From positions 1 through 12,874 of the forward strand of contig CALIFM010000295.1 in assembly GCA_938021685.1 (NCBI GenBank): a stretch of 12,874 nt of DNA, in the 5' to 3' direction. Positions 1 through 5,738 of this stretch are shown piece by piece (position 1 is the stretch's first letter; every line of letters begins with the position of its first letter). Made by a program: the position numbers and the translations under genes. The stretch is from an uncultured Gammaproteobacteria bacterium (GTDB lineage: Bacteria > Pseudomonadota > Gammaproteobacteria > Arenicellales > Poriferihabitantaceae). Under the pieces are notes generated by a model. It worked only from the letters and a program-made list of their open reading frames with translations, did not search any database and was not told the DNA's origin.

Positions 1-69
1 GAAATTACTTTCGCTTTGCATTTGATAACATGTCGCCAATCAAATAGGCGCTTCTTTTAGAGCATATTC

Positions 70-101
70 AATGCCCTAATATAGCGGGAGCATTGGGCAT
101 T
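70..101 (-). other. Inverted repeat after the TMEM65-like gene
   Basis: Arms AATGCCC (70-76) and GGGCATT (95-101) pair perfectly over 7 bp with an 18-base loop, 16 bases past the stop codon of the TMEM65-like gene. No U-tract follows on the minus strand, so it is a weak terminator at best. The remaining bases 1-69 show no gene that I can support. Confidence 0.3.
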
Positions 102-116
102 AACCGAAATTTGAAT

Positions 117-452
117 CTACAAAAACAATAAAGGAAACAAACCAATCAAGCAACCAATGATTATACCGAAGGCCTCAGCAAAAATAATTTGATTCTTACT
201 TAAGTGACCATCCTCGACTGGCGGCAACTTAGCATGCACTAATTTTTCCACCCAGCGGCCAGACAGAATACCGATGGCATCCGAAAAAGTATTGCCCAAG
301 CCAGCAGCCAGCAAAGTATTGCTAATGCCGATGCTCAGCAAGATGCCGTCAATTTGATCGCCAAACATCACCATCAAAAAATTGTCAATAAAGCCAAACA
401 CCACAAAGGCGACGGCAATCGAGCACATGCGTTTAAACGTAGTGGCAAGCAT
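117..452 (-). CDS. TMEM65-family small inner-membrane protein
   Basis: Encodes a 111-residue protein with three likely membrane segments (about residues 11-29, 36-64 and 92-110). The conserved pattern matches the C-terminal domain of TMEM65 as I remember it: FGFIDNFLM (19-27), GDQID (31-35), GISNTLLAAGLGNTFSD (42-58), a VE pair (68-69) and GCLIGLFPLLF (100-110). The human protein is mitochondrial and has been linked to mitochondrial Na+/Ca2+ exchange. The bacterial role is not established, so transport is only a suggestion. Acidic residues in or near membrane segments (D23, D32, D35, D58) could matter for ions. It lies after the VOC gene and the small ORF, behind a hairpin, and may have its own promoter, which I could not identify. 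No clear Shine-Dalgarno precedes the ATG at 452; an in-frame ATG at 428 is an alternative start that would remove only eight residues. Family call fairly sure, function unknown. Confidence 0.8.
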   Translation of the reverse strand: MLATTFKRMCSIAVAFVVFGFIDNFLMVMFGDQIDGILLSIGISNTLLAAGLGNTFSDAIGILSGRWVEKLVHAKLPPVEDGHLSKNQIIFAEAFGIIIGCLIGLFPLLFL

Positions 453-485
453 AATTATTAGCTATTCTGTAAAAAGTAGAAATAT

Positions 486-505
486 TTAAGCGCAGGTGCG
501 CTTAA
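486..505 (-). terminator. Hairpin, possible weak terminator of the VOC unit
   Basis: TTAAGCGC (486-493) and GCGCTTAA (498-505) form a perfect 8-bp stem around a four-base loop. On the minus strand it is followed by AT-rich sequence (ATATTTCTACTTTTT) rather than a clean U-run, so termination would be imperfect. It contains the stop codon of the small ORF and lies 34 bases upstream of the TMEM65-like start. Confidence 0.4.
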
Positions 506-633
506 GCTAGTTCTACATAAAAGGGATTAGATTCATACCAGAGCCAGGGCATAATATTGATCAGCTCTTGGTATTTTCTAGGGTTTTCTTTGTCAATTAC
601 AATGGAGTCTAACCAGCCATTTTCAATGGCCAT
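502..633 (-). CDS. Possible small ORF, 43 residues, unrecognised
   Basis: An ATG at 633 opens a 43-codon frame with a plausible soluble composition (MAIENGWLDSIVIDKENP at the start, WLWYESNPFYVELA at the end). I do not recognise the family. The frame stays open further upstream. A GTG at 693, just past the VOC stop codon, would give 63 residues with a hydrophobic beginning. Support is limited: the ATG has only a weak GGGC upstream, and there is no known homologue to lean on. In its favour, the stop codon sits inside a hairpin (486-505), as if a transcript ended there, and the composition is more protein-like than other shadow frames nearby. It could also be the remnant of a larger decayed gene or a chance frame. 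Confidence 0.25.
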   Translation of the reverse strand: MAIENGWLDSIVIDKENPRKYQELINIMPWLWYESNPFYVELA

Positions 634-694
634 TAAGCGCCCAAAAATCGAACAAAGATTCTTGAAAAAGAATACCGACGCCAAATTAGCCACT

Positions 695-1165
695 TTAAAT
701 CTCAGCCGGCAATGGGCTATCCAATACCCACATATAACCATCGTCATCCATAATATATAGCTCACGCAGGCCATGTGCTTGATCACGTGGGCCATCAAAC
801 ACATTGAAGCCATGCGTTTCAGCAGCAACTATCGCCTGGTCTAAGTCCTTTCGGTGCAAATGTAGCTCGATGCCCGCACCGCGCGGCACCTGTTGTTCAG
901 TGGCTTGCTTTGCTACAGCTAAGAATTGATGTTTGGCGTAAGTACGGTCACTGTGTAACAGCCATTGCAAGTCACCATGTTTAACAATGGCAAATTCGTC
1001 GTCTTTATAACGAAAACTGGCGCCTAACACTTGAGTAGTAAACAATTGCGCACGCGCCATATCGCTTACTAACAAATTGACCGTCATACCAGTAAGCGCA
1101 CGGCCAAATGCCGCCGCATCATCTTTTAAGTGCTGCCCAGATTTGCTGGGTTTCTTATCTGGCAT
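695..1165 (-). CDS. VOC (glyoxalase/bleomycin-resistance fold) family protein
   Basis: A 156-residue cytoplasmic protein of the vicinal oxygen chelate fold, seen as two beta-alpha-beta modules. The first runs from MTVNLLVSD (27-35) through LFTTQVLGASF (41-51) to LQWLLHSD (66-73). The second runs from GIELHLHRKDLDQA (98-111) through THGF (117-120) to GLRELYIMDDDGYMWVLDSP (132-151). The closing GLRELYI..DDGY is typical of the family. By my alignment to glyoxalase I, the first metal-ligand histidine falls at Thr28 and the last glutamate near Val147, so a classical glyoxalase I metal site is unlikely; substrate unknown. The first 25 residues are a polar extension. I chose the ATG at 1165 because GGTGA lies six bases upstream; a GTG immediately before it is an alternative. 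The gene has its own promoter and is isolated from ftsZ by a terminator, so it is not part of the dcw operon. Confidence 0.75.
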   Translation of the reverse strand: MPDKKPSKSGQHLKDDAAAFGRALTGMTVNLLVSDMARAQLFTTQVLGASFRYKDDEFAIVKHGDLQWLLHSDRTYAKHQFLAVAKQATEQQVPRGAGIELHLHRKDLDQAIVAAETHGFNVFDGPRDQAHGLRELYIMDDDGYMWVLDSPLPAEI

Positions 1166-1198
1166 CACAGATCACCGCATATAATTTGCCTTTATCAG

Positions 1199-1227
1199 AT
1201 CATAGTGCAAAGCGCTATACTTAACAA
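1199..1227 (-). promoter_or_regulatory. Sigma-70-like promoter for the VOC gene
   Basis: On the minus strand, TTGTTA (1222-1227) and TATGAT (1199-1204) are separated by exactly 17 bases, matching 4/6 and 5/6 of the consensus boxes. Transcription would begin near 1192, giving a leader of about 27 bases before the ATG at 1165. It lies downstream of the ftsZ terminator, where a new unit would need a promoter. Confidence 0.5.
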
Positions 1228-1273
1228 CCAAGAGAAACAAGCATTGGCGTCAAAAGAGCTTGTACCTTGGCTA

Positions 1274-1302
1274 ATAAAAAAGCACCCAATGATTGGGTGC
1301 TT
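1274..1302 (-). terminator. Rho-independent terminator of the dcw operon
   Basis: AAGCACCCAAT (1280-1290) and ATTGGGTGCTT (1292-1302) are perfect inverted repeats; realistically 8 to 9 bp pair around a 5- to 7-base loop. On the minus strand the stem runs straight into six Ts (1281-1276) and then ATTAG. There is no T-run on the other side, so it works for minus-strand transcripts only. It lies 188 bases after the ftsZ stop codon. Confidence 0.9.
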
Positions 1303-1489
1303 GATAGAGCAATCTGCCGCTCTGGTCCCTGCATAAGGGCGCCTCATAACAACTTGGCCCTGCTTAATGCACAGCAGCAGGCGTGGCATGCTTAAGGTTA
1401 AAGCAACCTGCCGCAGCACTGAGCAAAATGTTTAGAAACATACTGCGCTAAGCTTGAGGCCAATCATAGCCGCTCACTTGGTCATAAAC

Positions 1490-2686
1490 CTAGTCTGCTT
1501 GTTGCTGACGCAAAAAAGGTGGAATCTCAAGCTCATCAAAGTCTGGTGCTGCACTGCCGCCTACAGCACGGGCGCCACCTTCAAAGTTATTACGCGATGG
1601 CGGCACAAACTCAGGCTGCGAACGCCGCGCGGTATCACCAATTTGTGACGCTGCTTGCACTGGTGCAGCTGTATTACGCACCGCCGATGCTTGCGCCTCG
1701 GCAGAGGCTTCAGCTTGTACTGCACTGCCTTCCTCGCCTAGCCCTGTTGCAACCATGGTCACACGCAGCTCGCCTTGTGCAGTAGGATCAACCGCAGAAC
1801 CGATTACAACCACAGCATCCTCACCTGCAAACTCTTGCATCATGTCGCCAATCTTCGAGAACTCGCCAATGGTCAAGTCTGGACCAGCGGTGATATTCAC
1901 CAACAAGCCGCCTGCACCATTCAGATCGGTGTCTTCCAAGAGTGGGCTGGAAATTGCCTTACGCGCGGCCTCTTCAGCACGATTAGCACCGGTTGCAGTA
2001 GCTGACCCCATCATCGCCATGCCCATTTGTGACATTACGGTGCGTACGTCAGCGAAATCGACATTGATCATACCTGGTCGCGTGATGAGTTCTGAAATAC
2101 CTTGCACAGCGTTCATCAACACCTGATTAGCTTCGGCAAAAGCATCAATCATCGAGGCATCACTGCCCATGTGCTCAAGTACCTTTTGATTAGGGATGGT
2201 AATCAGCGAATCAACGTGATCTTTAAGCTCGGCTAAACCTTCTTCTGCCAAGCGCATACGCTTATTACCTTCAAACTTAAAGGGCTTGGTGACAACCGCC
2301 ACCGTTAAAATACCTTTCTCACGTGCAAGCTCCGCCACAACTGGTGCAGCTCCCGTACCGGTACCACCGCCCATGCCCGCCGTAATGAATAGCATATCAG
2401 CCCCATCAATGGCCTCTGCAATGCGGTCACGATCTTCCATCGCCGCTTGCTTACCCACCGTTGGGTTTGCGCCGGCACCTAAGCCTTTGGTCAGGGTTTC
2501 ACCCAACTGCAAAGTGGTGTCTGCGCTTGAGCGCTCCAACACTTGTGCGTCGGTATTGGCATTAATGAAATCGACCCCTTCGATATTAACTTTCATCATG
2601 TGCTCAACAGCATTACCGCCGCCGCCGCCTACACCGATCACTTTTATTACGGCTTGTAAGCCGCCAGTATCTACTAATTCAAACAT
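1490..2686 (-). CDS. ftsZ: Cell division protein FtsZ
   Basis: Tubulin-like GTPase that polymerises at mid-cell into the Z-ring and organises septal wall synthesis. The 398-residue protein is complete. The GTP-binding domain carries GVGGGGGNAV (18-27) and the tubulin signature GGGTGTG (106-112). The T7 synergy loop NVDFADV (208-214), whose acidic residues complete the GTPase site of the next subunit, is intact. After about residue 317 comes a low-complexity, Ala/Gln/Ser-rich linker, then the conserved C-terminal peptide LEIPPFLRQQQAD, which contacts FtsA and other partners. The ATG at 2686 has AGAGG about seven bases upstream. It is the last gene of the dcw operon, separated from ftsA by 42 AT-rich bases, the largest gap in the cluster. 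It ends with TAG and is followed by a strong terminator. Confidence 0.98.
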   Translation of the reverse strand: MFELVDTGGLQAVIKVIGVGGGGGNAVEHMMKVNIEGVDFINANTDAQVLERSSADTTLQLGETLTKGLGAGANPTVGKQAAMEDRDRIAEAIDGADMLFITAGMGGGTGTGAAPVVAELAREKGILTVAVVTKPFKFEGNKRMRLAEEGLAELKDHVDSLITIPNQKVLEHMGSDASMIDAFAEANQVLMNAVQGISELITRPGMINVDFADVRTVMSQMGMAMMGSATATGANRAEEAARKAISSPLLEDTDLNGAGGLLVNITAGPDLTIGEFSKIGDMMQEFAGEDAVVVIGSAVDPTAQGELRVTMVATGLGEEGSAVQAEASAEAQASAVRNTAAPVQAASQIGDTARRSQPEFVPPSRNNFEGGARAVGGSAAPDFDELEIPPFLRQQQAD

Positions 2687-2728
2687 AATTAACCTCTTGG
2701 TTTGCCACTAAAAAAATTAAATTGAAAA

Positions 2729-3961
2729 TTAAAAACTGCCTTTAAACCAACTCTTCATACGGCTTAAGACATCGGAAAATTTACTGGTTTTAAGCTGCTT
2801 GCTTTTCTCTGTGCGCTGCCCCTTATGGCCGAACTTCACCAGACCAGTGCCAGTTGCAAACACTGGGCTAAGCACCACTTCGCTTAAGCTGCCTTCGTAC
2901 TTAGGCAAGCCCAAGCGCACCGGCATATGAAACACTTCTTCGGCCAAATCTACAGCGTGCTCCAGCTTAGCGCTGCCACCAGTGATCACCACCGAATTAA
3001 CAATTTCTTCAAAGCCGCTACGCCGTAATTCGGCTTGTGCCAATACAAAAATTTCTTCCATACGCGGCTCAATCACCTCAGCCAAATTATGTCGTGACAA
3101 TTTACGCGCTGGCTTACCGCCGATGCTGGGCGCTTCTATCCTCTCGTTTACGCCCACTTGACTCACTAGCGCACAGCCATATTGTTTTTTTAGTTCTTCG
3201 GCCGCCTGCGTCGGTGTTTGCAGTACGATGGCAATGTCATTAGTTACTTGGTCGCCTGCAATTGGAATCACCGCTGTATGCTTAATCGTGCCAGCATGAA
3301 AGATAGCAATATCAGTGGTACCGCCGCCGATATCGATCATGCAGACACCAAGCTCACGCTCATCGTCACTTAACACCGACTCACTGGATGCTAGCTGCTC
3401 TAAAATAATGTCGTCCACTTGCAAGCCGCAACGTTTAATGCATTTAACGATATTCTGCGCAGAGCTCACTGCACCGGTAATGATATGCACTTTAGCTTCT
3501 AGACGAACACCACTCATAGCCAGAGGTTCTTTTACTTCGTCTTGACCATCGATGATGTATTCCTGCGGTAACACATGCAAAATCTGCTGGTCATTCGGAA
3601 TTGCCATTGCTTGAGCCGCTTCAATCACACGGTCAAGATCATCTTGGCCTACTTCTGAGTCGCGAATCGCCACAACACCATGCGAGTTAAAACTATTGAT
3701 GTGTGCCCCTGCGATGCCAGCGTATACCGAAAAAATTTGACAGCCCGCCATCAACTCAGCTTCTTCAATCGCCCGCTGAATGGACGACACGGTAGACTCG
3801 ATGTCTGCTACCACACCACGGCGTAAGCCTTTTGATGGGTGATGCCCTACCCCGATGATTTCGTGCGTGCCATCATCATTAATCTCAGCCACAATCGCCA
3901 GCACCTTGGAGGTACCGATATCCAACCCAACGATTAAATTGCCTTCCGTTTTCTTAGCCAT
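2729..3961 (-). CDS. ftsA: Cell division protein FtsA
   Basis: Actin-like ATPase that anchors FtsZ filaments to the inner membrane and recruits later divisome proteins. At 410 residues it is close to the usual length. Visible motifs are the phosphate-1 loop LDIGTSKV (13-20), phosphate-2 MIDIGGGTTDIAI (208-220) and the adenosine motif VVITGGSAKL (324-333). The 1C domain lies between roughly residues 85 and 165. The last residues, FSDVLSRMKSWFKGSF, form the amphipathic membrane-targeting helix. The ATG at 3961 follows the ftsQ stop by eight bases. No convincing Shine-Dalgarno is visible before it (the upstream sequence is TTAATCAACAAT), so translation may depend on ribosomes finishing ftsQ. The protein otherwise looks fully functional. 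Confidence 0.98.
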   Translation of the reverse strand: MAKKTEGNLIVGLDIGTSKVLAIVAEINDDGTHEIIGVGHHPSKGLRRGVVADIESTVSSIQRAIEEAELMAGCQIFSVYAGIAGAHINSFNSHGVVAIRDSEVGQDDLDRVIEAAQAMAIPNDQQILHVLPQEYIIDGQDEVKEPLAMSGVRLEAKVHIITGAVSSAQNIVKCIKRCGLQVDDIILEQLASSESVLSDDERELGVCMIDIGGGTTDIAIFHAGTIKHTAVIPIAGDQVTNDIAIVLQTPTQAAEELKKQYGCALVSQVGVNERIEAPSIGGKPARKLSRHNLAEVIEPRMEEIFVLAQAELRRSGFEEIVNSVVITGGSAKLEHAVDLAEEVFHMPVRLGLPKYEGSLSEVVLSPVFATGTGLVKFGHKGQRTEKSKQLKTSKFSDVLSRMKSWFKGSF

Positions 3962-3969
3962 ATTGTTGA

Positions 3970-4776
3970 TTAATCACTATTGCTTGCATGCGCATTTTGA
4001 CTTCTCCATTTAATCGAAAAGCCGCTTGAATAACGTAGATCAACCCGTTCAATCAAACCGGGGTGGTCAATTAAGTTTTGCCTAACAATCGTTAAAAACT
4101 GCTTTAGCTGTGCAGAAGAATTACGCTCTAACAACACCATCTCAAATGCATCGCTGGACTGTTGTCCTTGCCCAATGACGTCCACATTCAACGTCCACAA
4201 ATGTTGTTGGCTTAGGTCAACACTGGTTAAGCGCAGACCCTGTTGAGCAAAGGCTGGTGCCCATGCTTTATATTGCCCATAAATTAAATCTAATTGCTCT
4301 TTTGAGCCTGACAAGTTAGGCAACAGCTTGGCTTTTTTGATAGGTAACTCCACCAACTCACCTTTAGTCGTTAGCCACAGATTTTGCCCCCACCGTGCCA
4401 TGGGTTTGTGCTCAGTAACATGCAGCATCAACGTGTCAGGCCACTGGCGGCGCACACTAACTTCATCCACCCATGGAAATTGCTGCATTACTTCCACAAT
4501 CGCCTCAACATCCGCCGAAAAATAGTTGCCGCCTAAATTGCTTACAATCGCTTCACGAATTTGTGCATGCTTGACGTGCAATTTGTCACCGGTTAATGCC
4601 AGTCTTTTAATTTGAAAATCACTTGGCTGATACAGTTTATCGATCAACAAGCTAGCAGATAGAAATAGAATGATCGCAGCCGTTAGCCAGGTCAGGCCTT
4701 TATAGGAAATGCTTAAGCGCGGCGATGACTTCTCCATCACCGATGCTTCTTCTGCTTTTATGATCGCGGAGCTCAT
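3970..4776 (-). CDS. ftsQ: Cell division protein FtsQ
   Basis: Bitopic inner-membrane protein that joins FtsB and FtsL and links cytoplasmic and periplasmic divisome parts. The 268-residue protein has a short cytoplasmic tail, one membrane helix at about 28-46 (LTWLTAAIILFLSASLLI) and a POTRA domain at about 53-123 containing FPWVDEVSVRRQWPDTL. The FtsQ beta domain ends in the family hallmark RVDLRYSSGFSIKW (near residues 245-258). The start overlaps the stop of the murB-like gene as TAATG, so ftsQ is probably translated by coupling to it. An internal ATG at residue 14 is possible but would lose the overlap. In many relatives ddl precedes ftsQ; here the preceding gene is the murB-like one. 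Confidence 0.95.
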   Translation of the reverse strand: MSSAIIKAEEASVMEKSSPRLSISYKGLTWLTAAIILFLSASLLIDKLYQPSDFQIKRLALTGDKLHVKHAQIREAIVSNLGGNYFSADVEAIVEVMQQFPWVDEVSVRRQWPDTLMLHVTEHKPMARWGQNLWLTTKGELVELPIKKAKLLPNLSGSKEQLDLIYGQYKAWAPAFAQQGLRLTSVDLSQQHLWTLNVDVIGQGQQSSDAFEMVLLERNSSAQLKQFLTIVRQNLIDHPGLIERVDLRYSSGFSIKWRSQNAHASNSD

Positions 4777-5729
4777 TAGCGCTGTCCCACAAAAGTAAGC
4801 TGTGAATGTAAATCAATACCCAATTTTTGATGCACTGTTTCACGGCCGTAATCTACTAGTTGCTCTACATCAGCCACTCGGCAAGTCCGCCCAACATTCA
4901 GTTCATTAGGGTTTTCGTTATCAAAACCTGCAGCCCCAATTCGATGACCGGCTAAACCTGCTTCCCGTAATAGATTTGTGGGGTCAATTTCGACTGATTG
5001 TTTATATAAGCCTGTATGCGTAACGGGCACACTTGCAAATTGACTGCGTACCTTGCGGATTAAGCCATCAATCACCGCACTACCACGATCTGGAATCGTC
5101 TGCGCTGATGCCCGTTTATCATCACCACGTTTACTCATACGAAATTCAATACCCACAATCCATGCTTGCTGAGTATTTTCTTGGCTTGCAACTGCATCTA
5201 AGTGCAATACGTCTTTGAGCTGATTTAAGCCACACCAAATCAAATCTCCATCACGGTTTACGCACTCCAGGCGCTTGATGTTTTTCCATTTTTTCACCTG
5301 CAAATGACTCATTGCAATGGCTGCGCCTATGCTGCCCGGCGTTGCCTTTAAGAACTCCAAGCCTGCTAATTCTTGCTGCCGACAGTACTGTGCCAAGCTG
5401 GCACTGGCTACCCCCGACTGCACATATAAATTATGCTTACTCAAACGCTTAATACGATCCAACCCGCCTTGCGTACTGACCGCCACACCTCGCAAACCGC
5501 CGTCGCGCACCATGACACTGCGCCCCGCGCCCAACCAAAACACGGGCACATTTGAGGGCAGTTGACACATCAGCTGCACCACTTCAGTTTTATTGTTTGG
5601 CGGAAAATAATACTGTGCCTTACCACCAAGGTTCCAACGGGTATGCTTACCCATCGGTTCATTCGGCGATAGTTCACCATCCATGCCCTGCAAGAAACTG
5701 CTTATACTTTTTTCTGTCGTACTAAACAT
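4776..5729 (-). CDS. MurB-like protein, probably catalytically inactive
   Basis: A 317-residue protein in the position and with the overall layout of a type II UDP-N-acetylenolpyruvoylglucosamine reductase (MurB). The N-terminal third is typical: NEPMGKHTRWNLGG (23-36), WLGAG (65-69), VRDGGLRGV (74-82), ASLAQYCR (110-117), LEFLKATPGSIG (124-135). The expected signatures then fail one by one. The FAD loop G-S-N is G-R-S (69-71). PGtvGGAlaMNAG is PGSIGAAIAMSHL (131-143). The YRxS motif is absent around 171-180. The GSvFkNP loop with the catalytic serine is TGLYKQS (239-245). The SxxHaNFivN segment is DNENPNELN (270-278). The final catalytic glutamate aligns with Gln310. The frame is intact, with GAGGG before the ATG, 9 bases after murC and a TAATG overlap with ftsQ. 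Fold membership is confident; enzymatic MurB activity looks unlikely, so I give no symbol. A structural, regulatory or coupling role is inference. Confidence 0.85.
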   Translation of the reverse strand: MFSTTEKSISSFLQGMDGELSPNEPMGKHTRWNLGGKAQYYFPPNNKTEVVQLMCQLPSNVPVFWLGAGRSVMVRDGGLRGVAVSTQGGLDRIKRLSKHNLYVQSGVASASLAQYCRQQELAGLEFLKATPGSIGAAIAMSHLQVKKWKNIKRLECVNRDGDLIWCGLNQLKDVLHLDAVASQENTQQAWIVGIEFRMSKRGDDKRASAQTIPDRGSAVIDGLIRKVRSQFASVPVTHTGLYKQSVEIDPTNLLREAGLAGHRIGAAGFDNENPNELNVGRTCRVADVEQLVDYGRETVHQKLGIDLHSQLTFVGQR

Positions 5730-5738
5730 AAGCCCTCT

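Larger units (their letters stand above)
1169..1489. other. Intergenic region between ftsZ and the VOC gene
   Basis: This 321-base gap has no supported gene. It holds, in minus-strand order, about 187 bases of ftsZ 3' untranslated sequence (1489-1303), the intrinsic terminator (1302-1274), and the VOC promoter and leader. Short frames on both strands cross the terminator and are not convincing. In many gammaproteobacteria lpxC follows ftsZ here; it does not in this window. Confidence 0.7.

Noticed and set aside
557..760. Plus-strand open frame of 67 codons
   Set aside because: It is antisense to the VOC gene end and the small ORF and shows no domain or upstream signal.
1195..1419. Open frame of 74 codons on the minus strand after ftsZ
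   Set aside because: It runs straight through the intrinsic terminator, has no ribosome binding site or recognisable domain, and translates the stem as protein.
1428..1441. Palindrome ATGTTT-AG-AAACAT in the ftsZ 3' region
   Set aside because: The two-base spacer cannot form a stable loop, there is no paired copy nearby, and an operator here would have no promoter next to it.
1755..2126. Plus-strand open frame of 123 codons inside ftsZ
   Set aside because: It is a shadow of the conserved ftsZ coding sequence; the Ala/Ser/Pro-rich composition is what the antisense of such a gene gives.
2286..2711. Plus-strand open frame of 141 codons opposite the ftsZ start
   Set aside because: It is antisense to the glycine-rich GTPase domain; the proline runs come from complemented glycine codons.
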